A DNA stretch of 64,000 nucleotides from Opitutales bacterium (GCA_018607135.1 JABBCA010000095.1:1-64000), one strand, 5' to 3'. Shown: positions 32,257 through 46,261, counted from the first letter of the stretch. The notes: a model not told the origin generated them from the letters alone. Numbers and translations: made by a program.

Positions 32257-32607
32257 TTGATGAATAACAGTTATTTAAAAAAAGAGCAAGGCGAGCGATC
32301 CGCAAAAGGCGGAATGATCTTAATCATTATTTCAAACCTCATACTACTTTCTCCACACATTCTGCCAATTAATATGAGCACCAATTCATATTTGCTGTTC
32401 GGTGGACTGAGCACCATTGGCTTCGTCATGTTTTTTGCAGGACTGTCGAAATATTCTTACAAAAAACCTTGGGCTTTCTGGTTCCTAGGAATCTACGCAC
32501 TACTTTTACTTAGAACTCCTCCTGTGGGCACCGTGTTAGGGCTGTTCTCTTTATGTTATTTGGTAAAAACAAGGGCGGCATTCTTCGCAAAGAATACCGC
32601 CCAATAG
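32257..32607 (+). CDS. Small membrane protein, uncharacterised
   Basis: 116 aa, predicted three to four TM segments, same strand 6 nt after previous gene. Confidence 0.55.
   Translation: MMNNSYLKKEQGERSAKGGMILIIISNLILLSPHILPINMSTNSYLLFGGLSTIGFVMFFAGLSKYSYKKPWAFWFLGIYALLLLRTPPVGTVLGLFSLCYLVKTRAAFFAKNTAQ
32573..32602 (-). terminator. Hairpin terminator for lysS, lying within the 3' end of the opposing small ORF
   Basis: GGGCGGCATTCTT-CGCA-AAGAATACCGCCC (one mismatch), followed on the minus strand by TTGTTTTT. Confidence 0.7.
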
Positions 32608-32627
32608 TAAACGTTATTAATCCTGAA

Positions 32628-34118
32628 TCATTCAACAGCCTTTAACGGCTTCAAACTCGGAAAAAGAATGGTATCTCGAATACTTTCTGCGCCGGTCAGC
32701 AAAATGATGAGACGATCAATACCAAGCCCCATACCTCCTGCAGGGGGCATACCGTGCTCCAGCGCATTCAGGAAATCAGTATCCATGTCTTGCTGTTCTT
32801 CACCCACTTGATCTTCAAACATCTTACGCTGAATGATTGGATCGTTCTGCTCCGAGTAAGCAGGCGCAATCTCTTGGCCGTTGATGCATAGCTCAAACAC
32901 ATCGATTGTAGTGTCGTCGTCTTGCGTGATCTTAGCCAATGGGCACAACTCCTTTGGAATATGCGTTACGAAAGTCGGCTGAATCAAGGTCGGCTCAATC
33001 AATTTTTCAAAGACATTATTTGTGATCTCGTAGTCTTCTAGCTCACCGTCGACTTCGATATTCAGCGCACGAGCTTTGGCGAGCTTATCTTCACGCGAAT
33101 GACTGAACCAATCTGCATCCCCAGTCGCTTCAAGGATCAAATCCTTATATTTGGCCTCTCGCCATTCACCATCGAGATTGATGACTTCGCCATCTGGTCG
33201 AGCGATCTCTAAAGAACCAATCACAGTCTTCGCTACGTGCTGAATCAGCCCCTGAGTCAATTCCATCATACCACGAAAATCGGTGTAAGCTTGGTAGAGT
33301 TCCAGCATCGTAAACTCTGGATTGTGACGGCGTGAAAGACCTTCATTGCGAAAAACACGGCCAATTTCAAAGACACGATCTTCACCAGCTACGAGCATGC
33401 GCTTGAGATAGAGCTCCAGTGCAATACGCATGTAGAACTGACAATCCAGTGCATTCGAATGCGTAATGAATGGACGTGCTGCGGCGCCACCTGCCACACT
33501 CTGCAGCATCGGAGTTTCGACTTCTTGGAAATCTCGCTCCCAAAGATACTTACGCATCTCTTTTATAATATTCGCGCGCTGCTTGAAACGATTACGCGAC
33601 TCTTGATTCACGATCAAGTCGAGATACCGTTGACGGTAAATCTTATCATCATCCGTCAAGCCTGCCCATTTTTCTGGAAGTGGGCGCAATGCTTTTGAAA
33701 CCAGAGTATACGTTTCAGCACGAACGGTGATCTCGCCCGTCTTGGTTTTAAAAAGTCTGCCTTCAACACCAATGATATCGCCCATATCGAGCTTCTTAAA
33801 ATAGGTATTATACTCGCCCTCAGGAAGCTCATCGCGAGTGACATAGCACTGGATCGGCCCCTCACGGTCTTGCACTTTGATGAAGCTAGCCTTACCCATC
33901 ACGCGAAAGACCGTAATGCGGCCAGCAATCGCAACGCGCGGTTGTTCCTCATCGGCAACGCCTTCTTTATACAATTTGACCGCTTCGGCAGAGGTGTGTG
34001 TCTGCGCGCAATTTGCGTTGAAAGGGTTGCGGCCTTCCTTGCAAAGGTTCTCTAGCTTTTGGAGTCGGACCGCATAGAGATCATGCGTATTATCCTGATT
34101 GGCTGTAGTATCTGTCAT
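32628..34118 (-). CDS. lysS: Lysyl-tRNA synthetase (class II)
   Basis: 496 aa; FRNEGLSRRHNPEFTMLELYQAY, GMGLGIDRLIILLTG. Confidence 0.97.
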   Translation of the reverse strand: MTDTTANQDNTHDLYAVRLQKLENLCKEGRNPFNANCAQTHTSAEAVKLYKEGVADEEQPRVAIAGRITVFRVMGKASFIKVQDREGPIQCYVTRDELPEGEYNTYFKKLDMGDIIGVEGRLFKTKTGEITVRAETYTLVSKALRPLPEKWAGLTDDDKIYRQRYLDLIVNQESRNRFKQRANIIKEMRKYLWERDFQEVETPMLQSVAGGAAARPFITHSNALDCQFYMRIALELYLKRMLVAGEDRVFEIGRVFRNEGLSRRHNPEFTMLELYQAYTDFRGMMELTQGLIQHVAKTVIGSLEIARPDGEVINLDGEWREAKYKDLILEATGDADWFSHSREDKLAKARALNIEVDGELEDYEITNNVFEKLIEPTLIQPTFVTHIPKELCPLAKITQDDDTTIDVFELCINGQEIAPAYSEQNDPIIQRKMFEDQVGEEQQDMDTDFLNALEHGMPPAGGMGLGIDRLIILLTGAESIRDTILFPSLKPLKAVE

Positions 34119-34204
34119 AAGCGAAGCGGCGAAAATGTGCGCAAAGCGGGAAATGGCAAATGCAAATTGACCTCGAACCTGTCTCCCCTACACCTAGCAA
34201 TTGA

Positions 34205-34702
34205 ATGACTTGGATAGAATATACCGCCCTCGGAGTGACCATGCTGATTTTTATGATCGGCTTATTTGGCTCATTACTTCCAGTGGTGCCGGGCAGCCTG
34301 ATTGTTTGGCTCGGCGTGCTGACCCATCGCCTGTGGATGGGACCCGAAGAATCGGTGACATGGAAAATTGTCATCATCACGGGGGGCATCATGCTGATCG
34401 GGCAACTCGCAGACTTTGTGATGGGCGTTTGGGGAGCACGAAAGTTCGGCGCGAGTTGGAAAGGAGCAGTCGGCGCGTTCGCCGGAGCTTTCGTCGGTTT
34501 TTTCCTCCCGCCACCGCTGTTTTGGCTGATCGTCGGGCCGATCATCGGTGCAGTAATTGGCGAGCTCTCCGCAGGTCGCAGCTTTCGTGACGGCGGTAAA
34601 GCTGGCTTAGGGACCGTTGTGGGCGGTATAGTTGCCTTTGCCCTGAAGTTCGGGCTCAGCGTGTGCGTCATCGCTCTGTTTGCCCTGGATTATATCTTCT
34701 AG
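34205..34702 (+). CDS. DUF456 domain-containing membrane protein
   Basis: 165 aa; LPVVPGSLIVWLGVL, GVWGARKFGASWKGAVGAFAGAFVGFFL. Confidence 0.85.
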   Translation: MTWIEYTALGVTMLIFMIGLFGSLLPVVPGSLIVWLGVLTHRLWMGPEESVTWKIVIITGGIMLIGQLADFVMGVWGARKFGASWKGAVGAFAGAFVGFFLPPPLFWLIVGPIIGAVIGELSAGRSFRDGGKAGLGTVVGGIVAFALKFGLSVCVIALFALDYIF

Positions 34703-35077
34703 CTAGCGAGCCACTGGCGGAGTCTTTGGACCCTTGTAATCATCTTGTTGCGCTTCAACGACCACATTGGAGCGAATGCCCCCGCGCCCACGCCATATGG
34801 TCTCTAGTCGTGCCCAACGTGGCTTGGTGACTTCATAGAGGTCCTCAAAAATTTTGTTGGTTGCAGCTTCGAAAAAGATCCCCTTGTTGCGAAAGCTATG
34901 TAAATAAAGCTTCATAGCTTTCAGCTCGATACAGACCTCGTCGGGCACGTAGCTGAAGACGACCGTCGCATAGTCTGGATGTCCAGTCATTGGGCAGGTA
35001 GAAGTGAATTCCTCCTGAATGTGCTGGATGGTGTAATGACGCTCTCTGTTAGGATTTGGGAATGTTTCGATTTCCAT
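34703..35077 (-). CDS. queF: NADPH-dependent 7-cyano-7-deazaguanine reductase
   Basis: 124 aa; FTSTCPMTGHPDYATV, ELKAMKLYLHSFRNKGIFFE. Confidence 0.95.
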   Translation of the reverse strand: MEIETFPNPNRERHYTIQHIQEEFTSTCPMTGHPDYATVVFSYVPDEVCIELKAMKLYLHSFRNKGIFFEAATNKIFEDLYEVTKPRWARLETIWRGRGGIRSNVVVEAQQDDYKGPKTPPVAR

Positions 35078-35143
35078 AATTGCGAGTGGACTGTGCTCAG
35101 CCTGCTTAAAAATTCAACCCTAGTTTCAAGTTTAGCAAACCAG

Positions 35144-38100
35144 CTACACCAAGTCGAATCGCTCAATCCCTTTGCGCACATCGGACAGGAAGGAGGCAGC
35201 GCCGACCCCATTGATCCAACGATGATCAAAGGTAAGCACTAGCGAAATCACTTCCATGGTGTCTCCACCTTTGGACTTAGGGTCTGGCAATAAATAAGGT
35301 GCACCGATGAAAAGCGTCGCGATGGAAGGTGGCACTACTATGGGAATCGCCGAGCGCACGTTATATGCGGCCATACTCGAAATCGAAAGGGACACGCGAT
35401 TCTTAGAGTCGACTTCGCCGTGGCGTGTGCGCTTCAAGGATTCGTTAAAGACTTCCTCGAAACCATCCCACTCAAGCTTGTGCACGTCTTTCACCACAGC
35501 AGTTTCTAGCTCATCGCCTTGCAAGGCCACCGCTACACCGAGATCAATACGGTTGGGATCATAGTTTAAATCATTTCCGCGCACGACTGAAGCAAAGCGC
35601 TCATGTTTTTTCATTGCCTGAGCTACCGCCCAAGCAGTCATGGTTGCAGTGGAAAGCGTGCCGCCCGGTGTTTTCTTACTACGCAAGCGCGCATCGCGAA
35701 CTGCCTCCCAGCGACAAGTCATGTCGATGGTCGCGGGGACGATCCCTTGTAGTTGCTTGACTGCCTCAGATGAAAGTCCGCCGGTGCGTTTAAGTGTATC
35801 GTAAGCAATTGGACCCGTCGCAGTAGCCAGTGCGGCTTTCGGTGGCGCTAGCTCAGAGAGGCGAAGCACTACTAGGTCTTGCCCTACGCTCACTTCATCG
35901 TCTTCGGAAATTTTCCATTCTTCTAAAATGCCATCTTCATCACATTCGATTGGAAAGACTGCCTTATCGGTTTCGACTTCACACAGCGGATCGTCAGCCT
36001 TCACGGCATCGCCCACCTCTTTTAGAACAGAGACCACACGTGCCACTCGAATGCCCTCACCAAGAATCGGAACAGTAATGGTCTTGGTAGCGGATTCGGC
36101 AGGAGCACGGTCTGGAGCAATCATAACATCTTCAGTGGTTGTTTCTAAGGGCGTGACGGAGAGATCACCAACTGGATCAAGCTTCAAAGAAGCTTCTAAA
36201 GTATTGGAGAGTAAATAATCAAGCGCAGCCTGAATTCTCGCCGTATCTGGCAAAGCAGCATATTCGTAAATTGGATTAAAGCCGACATGCACATCTTCCT
36301 TGGAAACAATAACCGGTGGTGCTTTCAATGCTTCTAGCACACAACGCTGACTACACATTTCAGCAACAATCATCTGCCCAACACTCGCCGAGATATTGTC
36401 TTCTTGCACTATAATCAATCGACCTGTCTTACGAATAGAATCAGCAATCGTATCTCGATCCCAAGGAGCGATAGAGCGCAAATCAATGAGCTCTATATCC
36501 AGCTGAGTATCCATCGCATCGAATGTCTCTTCGACCAACTCTACGCAGTTGCCCCAAGTCACAAGCGTCAACAACTCACCCTTACGCACGATTCGAGCTT
36601 CGCCAAGCGGCACTGGCTCTACTGACTCAGGCACCGGCAGTTCAGCCCACATCAAATGCTTCGGAAGTAAAATAATCGTCGGATCTTCGCCATGCAAGGC
36701 AGTCCAAAATAATCCTGCCGCGTCGCTTGGCGTCGATGGAATGGCCACGCGAATACCTGGAACACGAGCGAAGGATGCCTCACCAGCCTGACTATGCCAG
36801 AGTGCTCCGCCAGGGAGATAGCCCCCACAAGGGGCATAGATCACCAAGGGGCACTTCCAGTGACCAAAGCTACGCCAACGCAAGGTCGCCATGTTAGACA
36901 CCAGTTGATTCCACCCAGGATAGATGAAGTCTACAAACTGGATCTCAAAACACGGGCGCTTACCATACGATGCCAGCCCAACCGAGACACCCATGATTGT
37001 CGATTCTGCGAGCGGAGAATTGACCGCACGCGAGGGGTCTTTTGTAGAGAGACCTTTGGTAAGATTGAATACGCCCCCCTTCGGGTCCGCGATGTCTTCT
37101 CCGAAAAAGACCACATCATCGATGCGATCCATTGCCGCGTGGAAGGTTTTATTCACTGCATCCAGAATCCGGCAAGAATCACCAAACTCTATCTTTGGCA
37201 GCGATGGCGCCGCAACCGTATCCCCCGTTAAATGAAGCGCCGATTCCTCGGCTCGTGGATCTTCTGTGGTGCTCGCCAAACGATACGCTTCTCGCACTTC
37301 TTCACGAATTCCCTCTTCAAGCGCTACAGCCGATTCATCGGTTAAAACACCCTCCTCAATCAACTTACGCTGATACACTGCAATCGGATCACGATCGTGC
37401 ATCGACTCCAACTCGTCCGCTGCGCGATACATGCGCTGGTCATCCGCACTTGAATGATTCGAAAAGCGCTCAACATCACACCAGATGAACGCAGGCCCGT
37501 GCCCCGATCTTGCATGTGCGACTGCTGCTTCTCCTGCAGCAGCAACTGCATCCACGTCACTGCCATCCACACGTATCCACTCGCTCTTATCTAAGACACC
37601 GAGCGCGATGGGATTGGTGCGAATCGTAGAAGTGCTAATCGCAATACGATTGTCTTCGACCACAAAAACCACTGGCAACTTGCGCTCTTTAGCGAAACAA
37701 ACCGCTTCAAAAAAATCACCCTGTCGCGCAGATGCTTCACCGAGTGAAGCATAAACAACGTTCTGCTTACCATCCAGTTGCATGCCCCACGCAGCTCCAC
37801 AAGCGGGCAGCAGGTGCACCCCAACTGGTGATGGATGGCTCCAAATATTTAACTTTCGATCACTGAAATGACCAGTCAACTGACGCCCGCCGCTTGATGA
37901 ATCCCGTTTTGCATAAAACGCCATCGCTAGATCATAGTCACTTAAACCACGCTGCACGCAAAACGCACGATCCCGATAATAAGGAAATGTATAGTCGCCT
38001 GGTTGCAGGTGGATCGCTATCGCAGCCAACGCCTCGTGCCCCATACCTGAGATGTGAAACCAACCCTTACCTTGCCGAATTAAACTCTGCTCACGTAAAT

Positions 38101-38191
38101 CTCCGAGTCGACTGCGCCACAAAACGCGCAACAATTCGAGGCGTTCTTGACCATCCGCAAGTGAAGCTACTTTGGAATCTATTTTAGACAT
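35144..38191 (-). CDS. Fused 2-oxoacid dehydrogenase E1-alpha/E1-beta/lipoyl/E2 acyltransferase
   Basis: 1015 aa; E1-alpha ([14 protein letters not shown]), E1-beta ([19 protein letters not shown]), lipoyl domain ([16 protein letters not shown]), E2 core ([19 protein letters not shown]). Confidence 0.92.
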   Translation of the reverse strand: MSKIDSKVASLADGQERLELLRVLWRSRLGDLREQSLIRQGKGWFHISGMGHEALAAIAIHLQPGDYTFPYYRDRAFCVQRGLSDYDLAMAFYAKRDSSSGGRQLTGHFSDRKLNIWSHPSPVGVHLLPACGAAWGMQLDGKQNVVYASLGEASARQGDFFEAVCFAKERKLPVVFVVEDNRIAISTSTIRTNPIALGVLDKSEWIRVDGSDVDAVAAAGEAAVAHARSGHGPAFIWCDVERFSNHSSADDQRMYRAADELESMHDRDPIAVYQRKLIEEGVLTDESAVALEEGIREEVREAYRLASTTEDPRAEESALHLTGDTVAAPSLPKIEFGDSCRILDAVNKTFHAAMDRIDDVVFFGEDIADPKGGVFNLTKGLSTKDPSRAVNSPLAESTIMGVSVGLASYGKRPCFEIQFVDFIYPGWNQLVSNMATLRWRSFGHWKCPLVIYAPCGGYLPGGALWHSQAGEASFARVPGIRVAIPSTPSDAAGLFWTALHGEDPTIILLPKHLMWAELPVPESVEPVPLGEARIVRKGELLTLVTWGNCVELVEETFDAMDTQLDIELIDLRSIAPWDRDTIADSIRKTGRLIIVQEDNISASVGQMIVAEMCSQRCVLEALKAPPVIVSKEDVHVGFNPIYEYAALPDTARIQAALDYLLSNTLEASLKLDPVGDLSVTPLETTTEDVMIAPDRAPAESATKTITVPILGEGIRVARVVSVLKEVGDAVKADDPLCEVETDKAVFPIECDEDGILEEWKISEDDEVSVGQDLVVLRLSELAPPKAALATATGPIAYDTLKRTGGLSSEAVKQLQGIVPATIDMTCRWEAVRDARLRSKKTPGGTLSTATMTAWAVAQAMKKHERFASVVRGNDLNYDPNRIDLGVAVALQGDELETAVVKDVHKLEWDGFEEVFNESLKRTRHGEVDSKNRVSLSISSMAAYNVRSAIPIVVPPSIATLFIGAPYLLPDPKSKGGDTMEVISLVLTFDHRWINGVGAASFLSDVRKGIERFDLV

Positions 38192-38298
38192 CTATTATAA
38201 GCGCTGCAGGACTAAGCAGGTTTTGTTTACGGTTAAGTTACACTAAAAGTGCGCAACCAAAGGCAAGCAAGTATGAATAGAAAGATCTATAAAGTAAG

Positions 38299-38328
38299 AG
38301 ACCCGGACGCCTACCAAACGTCCGAGTC
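38299..38328. repeat. Intergenic inverted repeat (GACCCGGACG/CGTCCGAGTC), possible terminator of the downstream-of-FIST region
   Basis: 10-bp arms with one mismatch; coordinates approximate. Confidence 0.45.
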
Positions 38329-38366
38329 TAACTACTACCTCTATACTACCAAAGGTGTGTTTATAC

Positions 38367-38451
38367 CTAGTCGATAAGTTAAGCTGATCAATTATTATTT
38401 TAAAGTAAGCAATACTAATGAATATTGCTAATCGACTAGACAAGTTAAGCT
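38367..38451. repeat. Nested inverted repeats plus a direct repeat in intergenic DNA
   Basis: CTAGTCGAT (38367-38375)/ATCGACTAG (38431-38439); AGCAATA (38408-38414)/TATTGCT (38423-38429); direct AAGTTAAGCT at 38376 and 38442. Confidence 0.75.
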
Positions 38452-38479
38452 TAAACGAAGTGAAACCCGCGGTAAGCCC

Positions 38480-39682
38480 CTAGACCCCAACGAAGAGCCC
38501 TAAAGTGGCCGCGTATCCGTGTAGCAAGGTTCGCCCATCCACTGTTGCAAACTCTCCGTTACAGAAAACTCCACCGACATTGAGTCCAGGAATGATATCA
38601 CGAATCACACTGACATCATGATCTGGCACTCCAAATAGAGAGGACCCTCGCCCAATGCAATCGCACAGACAGGCGCCATACACAGAGCGACCCTTGAGCT
38701 GAATGACCCGGTCACGAAGCATCGCTTCAAAATCTAAAGATGCAGTGTTTCCGTCACGTATTTGAAACTGAAGATTCTGTCCAACACGCAAGGGGGTGGC
38801 AATCGCCACCGCTCCTGTTTTTGGGTCAATACCTGCTAAATTACGCACAAGAAAGTCTCCCCGCTCAAAATCCTGTTTATACTCATCCAGCACGAGACCG
38901 ATAAAAATGTTACCGCGGGCGAGCTGCTGTTCCTTCTGGGACATTGCTTCCAGCGTATCCCGTAACACTTCAAGAATCGGGCGATTCCCAATTTGATGAA
39001 TTACATTATGGTCGGCATGCGTGACCGTCCAAGGTGATCCGACGGGTCGACAGCCTTGCGACACGACTGGCTCAATAGTCACTTCACCCGAAAGCGACAA
39101 GGCAACCGCACCCTCATTGTATTCATCGCCATTCGCGTATAAGGCGGCACGACCGTCCGCATAGACACCGCAAGCAAAACCACCAATCGTCACTCTCCCC
39201 CCAGTGGCCTTATCCCAATCTGCGAGCCACGATTCGTTAGTAAAACTTTCTGAAGAAGCAAAAAGCATCCATGAGTTCGCAGAATGAGCTTGGCCTTGAA
39301 TCAACTGACTTAAGCCCTCAGCGATGCGCTCCCCCTCAAACAAATGAGTCGGCAAATGCACCACCTCCGCTTTAGTATTTGGAAGATAATACAAAGAAAT
39401 ACCAAAGCCGCCTTCGCTCTCAAATTCGTGCGCATTAGCGATTAGGCCGCCCCCCGAACAACCAATCATCACTGGGACACGCGCATAGATACGCACAATT
39501 TCGAGAATTTCCCTCGCATGAGCCAATGCATCTGCCGCACAAAAGAGCACACCAAATGCAGGAGCTTCGCCATGCACTTCAGTCTGCTCTTTAGACCAAG
39601 CTTCGACCAGAACCTCACTGAAAGGCAGGTTAAAATGATGAGCTACGCAGTGTTTAGAAGCAACGGCCATGAATAAATGCAA
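38480..39682 (-). CDS. FIST domain (FIST_N/FIST_C) sensory protein
   Basis: 400 aa; VPVMIGCSGGGLIANAHEFE, GAVALSLSG, FVDGRTLLHGYAATLGLF-like C-term. Confidence 0.85.
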   Translation of the reverse strand: MHLFMAVASKHCVAHHFNLPFSEVLVEAWSKEQTEVHGEAPAFGVLFCAADALAHAREILEIVRIYARVPVMIGCSGGGLIANAHEFESEGGFGISLYYLPNTKAEVVHLPTHLFEGERIAEGLSQLIQGQAHSANSWMLFASSESFTNESWLADWDKATGGRVTIGGFACGVYADGRAALYANGDEYNEGAVALSLSGEVTIEPVVSQGCRPVGSPWTVTHADHNVIHQIGNRPILEVLRDTLEAMSQKEQQLARGNIFIGLVLDEYKQDFERGDFLVRNLAGIDPKTGAVAIATPLRVGQNLQFQIRDGNTASLDFEAMLRDRVIQLKGRSVYGACLCDCIGRGSSLFGVPDHDVSVIRDIIPGLNVGGVFCNGEFATVDGRTLLHGYAATLGLFVGV

Positions 39683-39963
39683 CCGAAATGGAAGATGGTC
39701 TATACCATAAGCGATTCGTCATTTATGGCGAATCTATTCTCAGATAAATGTGAACACTTTTCATTATGGTGGAAGCGTTGCTGACATATTCAGACACATT
39801 GGTAGTAAGTCAAAGCAGTCTAGGCTCTACGCATCATTATATATTTGAATCCAATTTGTTTCAAAAACTCCTAGGAAACAGTGTCTAAGCAATTGCAAAT
39901 AGTGGTTAAATTGCTTGATATGGAGTTGATTAGTTGGTCGAGATATCGCTTGATGAAGTCACC

Positions 39964-42264
<2,301 letters not shown>

Positions 42265-42273
42265 CCCGCAAGC

Positions 42274-43767
42274 ATGCCTAAAGATTTCATACTCGCGCTC
42301 GATCAAGGAACCACCAGTTCCAGGGCGATACTGTTTGATGCCTCGGGTCATCTCGTAGATATCACACAGAAAGAGTTTGAGCAGCATTTCCCGAAAAACG
42401 CTTGGGTAGAACACGACGCAAACGAGATTTGGAAGACGCAGTATTCAGTCGCACGGGAAGTGCTACAGAAAAACCGACTCGAACCGAAGCAAATCAAAGC
42501 CATAGGCATCACCAACCAAAGAGAGACTACAGTCCTTTGGGATCGGAAAACGAGCGAGCCCATACATCATGCAATCGTATGGCAAGACCGCCGCACCGCA
42601 TCGACCTGCAAACAACTTCGAGAAGACGGGCATGCGGAGGCTTTCCAACAAAAGACTGGGCTGCGAGTAGACCCCTACTTCTCAGGAACTAAAGTTAAAT
42701 GGCTGCTCGACACCGTTCCTAAAGCTAGAGAACGAGCAGAGCGCGGTGAACTCGCATTCGGCACTATAGACTGCTGGTTACTTTGGAAATTAACCAATGG
42801 ACACACACATGCCACCGACGTGACCAACGCGAGTCGCACCTTACTATTTAACATCAATGACGGGCGCTGGGATACGGACATTCTTGAAATATTAGATATT
42901 CCAGAGAGCATTCTCCCAGAGGTAAAACCCTCAAGTGGACATTTCGCAGACTGCTTCGTGGAGGCACTTAAAGGCATCCCCGTCTCAGGAATTGCTGGCG
43001 ATCAACAAGCTGCATTGTTTGGACAAGCGTGCTTTGACCACCACAAAGCGAAGAATACCTACGGCACGGGTTGCTTTCTCCTAAGACAAACTGAAAATGG
43101 TGCACTCATTTCTCAGCACGACCTACTCACGACCCTAGCGTGCAGCACCGACTCTACATTCAAATATGCAATCGAAGGAAGTGTCTTTACTGGAGGCTCA
43201 GTGATTCAATGGTTACGAGATGGTCTAGGCATAATCGAGAGTGCAGCGGAGAGCGAAGCACTCGCTCAGTCTGTCAGCGACAACGGCGGTGCTTACTTAG
43301 TCCCAGCGTTCACGGGTCTAGGAGCCCCCCACTGGGACCCACATGCCAGGGGCACACTTTGTGGAATCACAAGAGGGACATCTGCGGCACACGTCACACG
43401 GGCGGCGCTAGAAAGCATCGCCTTTCAATCTAGAGACTTACTAGAAGCAATCAATGCTGATTTCAATGATACCATTGAAGAGCTCCGCGTAGATGGAGGC
43501 GCAGCTAAAAACAACTTCCTCATGCAATTCCAATCCGATCTTATGCAAGTTCCAGTCGTCCGTCCGCAGATCACTGAAACGACAGCATTGGGTGCTGCTT
43601 ACCTTGCAGGTCTGGCCGTCGGTTATTGGTCCGACCGAGATACTCTAGCCAAAAACTGGGCCGTGGATAAGGTCTTTGAGCCTGCCATTAGTAAAGATGC
43701 CGCCGACGCACAAATTGCACGATGGCGGCAGGCCCTAGAAAGATCTAAGGAATGGGCGACAGACTAA
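42274..43767 (+). CDS. glpK: Glycerol kinase
   Basis: 497 aa; [49 protein letters not shown]. Confidence 0.97.
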   Translation: MPKDFILALDQGTTSSRAILFDASGHLVDITQKEFEQHFPKNAWVEHDANEIWKTQYSVAREVLQKNRLEPKQIKAIGITNQRETTVLWDRKTSEPIHHAIVWQDRRTASTCKQLREDGHAEAFQQKTGLRVDPYFSGTKVKWLLDTVPKARERAERGELAFGTIDCWLLWKLTNGHTHATDVTNASRTLLFNINDGRWDTDILEILDIPESILPEVKPSSGHFADCFVEALKGIPVSGIAGDQQAALFGQACFDHHKAKNTYGTGCFLLRQTENGALISQHDLLTTLACSTDSTFKYAIEGSVFTGGSVIQWLRDGLGIIESAAESEALAQSVSDNGGAYLVPAFTGLGAPHWDPHARGTLCGITRGTSAAHVTRAALESIAFQSRDLLEAINADFNDTIEELRVDGGAAKNNFLMQFQSDLMQVPVVRPQITETTALGAAYLAGLAVGYWSDRDTLAKNWAVDKVFEPAISKDAADAQIARWRQALERSKEWATD

Positions 43768-44216
43768 ATCTTAGCGACGATCTCTTTGATATGCTCTACA
43801 TAAGCTGCGGCACCCCCGCGCTGGTAGCCAGTCTTTTCAACCAATTCGCCTTCGGGAGAGAGAATCAGAATAGTCGGAAAGCCACGTATTCCATATTTTT
43901 CGGCGAGCGCCTCATTTTGTTCTGCGACGCCAGCAGGAAGCGAAGAGGAATCGCGAGGAAAATCTAGCTCTACCAAAATTAGCGAGTCGTTGGCATAGGC
44001 CTTAAACTCGTCTTGGCTAAAAACCTCTTTATCGAGCTTAATGCACCATCCGCACCAGTCGGACCCAGTAAAATCAAGTAGCAAGGGCTTGTTTTCTGAA
44101 GCGGCTTTGGCTTTTGCGGCTTCAAAGTCAGTCATCCAGCCTTCACCGGCAGACAAAGAACTAGCGAGAGTAATGAACAACAAAGATACGATGGAAGAGA
44201 GTTTGATTAAGGTCAT
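43764..44216 (-). CDS. Thioredoxin-fold secreted protein
   Basis: 150 aa; signal peptide; [35 protein letters not shown]. Confidence 0.88.
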   Translation of the reverse strand: MTLIKLSSIVSLLFITLASSLSAGEGWMTDFEAAKAKAASENKPLLLDFTGSDWCGWCIKLDKEVFSQDEFKAYANDSLILVELDFPRDSSSLPAGVAEQNEALAEKYGIRGFPTILILSPEGELVEKTGYQRGGAAAYVEHIKEIVAKI

Positions 44217-44335
44217 GATTTTGAAACGTTTAGATTAGAATTAATGGTAGGATACACTTATTTGCCATTTATTCCAGACTTGCTTAATAATTTAGTCTGC
44301 CAACAAGCGACAAACGTTCCCACATGTTTTAGTCA

Positions 44336-44800
44336 CTAAAAGTTTCGCGCTTTTGTATCGACGACAAGTGTCACTGGCCCGTCATTGACGACGTCAATTT
44401 GCATATTCTCTCCAAAACGCCCTTGGGCCACCTGCTGCCCAAGGGCCTCACTCAGTTCCATGCAAAAAGCTTCATATAAGGGCACTGCCAGTTCCGAAAG
44501 GGCGGCCCGATTGAAGGAAGGTCGATTGCCCTTTCTCAAATTACCAAACAAAGTAAATTGGCTGATCACCATCGCTCCAGCATGCACATCGACCAACGAG
44601 CAATTCATGCGCCCCGTTTCATCTTCAAAAATTCTTAATTTTGCAATCCGACGAACCAACCAAGTGAGATCGTGCTCACTATCGTCATGCCCTATACCTA
44701 GAAAAATCAAAACTCCGCCAGCCGCCGAATCCATCACGCCAACCACCTCTCCAGCTACTGAAACGCTCGCGCACTTCACCCGTTGTATCACTGCCCTCAT
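44336..44800 (-). CDS. dtd: D-aminoacyl-tRNA deacylase
   Basis: 154 aa; [43 protein letters not shown]. Confidence 0.95.
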   Translation of the reverse strand: MRAVIQRVKCASVSVAGEVVGVMDSAAGGVLIFLGIGHDDSEHDLTWLVRRIAKLRIFEDETGRMNCSLVDVHAGAMVISQFTLFGNLRKGNRPSFNRAALSELAVPLYEAFCMELSEALGQQVAQGRFGENMQIDVVNDGPVTLVVDTKARNF

Positions 44801-45046
44801 AAGTTCCTCTAGAGCATTGCATATTAGCTAAAAGGCCAGTCGTTTTTTGAGCCAGACAAACAACAGGCTTGGAGCCATTGCCCGAAGAAAGATACACTTT
44901 AGGCCAAGCGTAAACGCTTTGGACGCATGAATACTGTAGATTCAATGCCTACATGATCTCATAAAAAATGATTACATACTTTTGGAAGAGATACTCACAA
45001 GTATAGTTGCTTTCCATGTCTTTAACTGTTCTGTTATTGAACAAAT

Positions 45047-46261
45047 ATGAAGAAGCCGACCCCAGCTGTTGATGATGACAGCGGACTGCTACTGAAAGCA
45101 TCCGCCAAGCGTCTCTTTGAGACCATCATGGAGCAGACGGCTGACAGGATTTACATCAAAGATCGAAAGAGTCGATTTGTGGCTGCCAGCAAGGCGCTCG
45201 CTGAAATGCACGGCATGAAAGATAGGCATGAACTTGAGGGCCTCTCCGACTTCGACTTGTTTTCCATTGAGCACGCCCAGCAAGCTTACGATGATGAACA
45301 ACAAATTATCAATTCAGGCAAGCCACTGATTAATATTATTGAAAAAGAGACTTGGGAGGATGGCTCCATAACTTGGGTTTCCTCAAGCAAAGCACCTCTA
45401 TATTTACAATCTGGGAAACTAGTGGGAATTATGGGCATCTCACGAGATGTAACCGCAGAACGACTTGCTCAAGCACGAATGGCACAAAGTGAGCAGCGCC
45501 TGCGTGAGCAAAACGATATCATGCGCTCCGATTACGAAAGTGCGAAAAAGGTGCAAAGCGTCATGATCCCCGGCCGTGTGCCTCACATCAACAACGTCGA
45601 TATCGCTTATCTATGGAAGCCGATGACCTCTGTAGGTGGTGACATGATCAACTTTCCACGCAATCCAAGTAATTGCTTACTCTTTTTCTTAGGCGATGTT
45701 TGTGGCCATGGAGTCACTGCGGCATTTTACACCGTTCTGCTAAAATATCTAACTGCGCATAGCGCAGAGGTTTACAACGACAACCCACAAGAGTTTCTCA
45801 ACTCGGTGAATCAAGAGGTCACTGGACGTATCAACAGAGGGTTTGTCACCGGCTTAGCAGGGCACTTTGGAGCCCGCCAAAAAGATGGATCGCGTCGCCT
45901 CATTTTGTCCCACGCTGGACACCGTCAAGTTTTGGTGTATCGAAAAGCTGAGCACAAAATAGAACTCGTCGAGCTGCCAGTTGGCACAGTCATGGGGTTT
46001 CCGGGAGTAGGTGCAGCCAATTCGAAAAGTATTGAGCTTCGCCCAGGAGACCGTTTTTACGCATTTACCGATGGAATTGTAGAGGCGTCAGCTCCGAATG
46101 AAGAAGAATTCGGCATGAAACGTGTGATTCAAACATTAACAAAAGTATCCACCTTACCAATACAGAAATCACTCGATTCAATTTACAAGACCGTTTCCGA
46201 TTTTACGCAAGTTCCCGATCAGCAAGATGATATCACCATCATCGGATTTGAAGTAAGCTAA
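45047..46261 (+). CDS. PAS domain-containing SpoIIE/PP2C serine phosphatase
   Basis: 404 aa; PAS, then [33 protein letters not shown]. Confidence 0.9.
   Translation: MKKPTPAVDDDSGLLLKASAKRLFETIMEQTADRIYIKDRKSRFVAASKALAEMHGMKDRHELEGLSDFDLFSIEHAQQAYDDEQQIINSGKPLINIIEKETWEDGSITWVSSSKAPLYLQSGKLVGIMGISRDVTAERLAQARMAQSEQRLREQNDIMRSDYESAKKVQSVMIPGRVPHINNVDIAYLWKPMTSVGGDMINFPRNPSNCLLFFLGDVCGHGVTAAFYTVLLKYLTAHSAEVYNDNPQEFLNSVNQEVTGRINRGFVTGLAGHFGARQKDGSRRLILSHAGHRQVLVYRKAEHKIELVELPVGTVMGFPGVGAANSKSIELRPGDRFYAFTDGIVEASAPNEEEFGMKRVIQTLTKVSTLPIQKSLDSIYKTVSDFTQVPDQQDDITIIGFEVS

Noticed and set aside
38243-38443. 66 aa minus-strand ORF upstream of the E1/E2 fusion
   Set aside because: Overlaps the inverted repeats and has no recognisable features; probably spurious.
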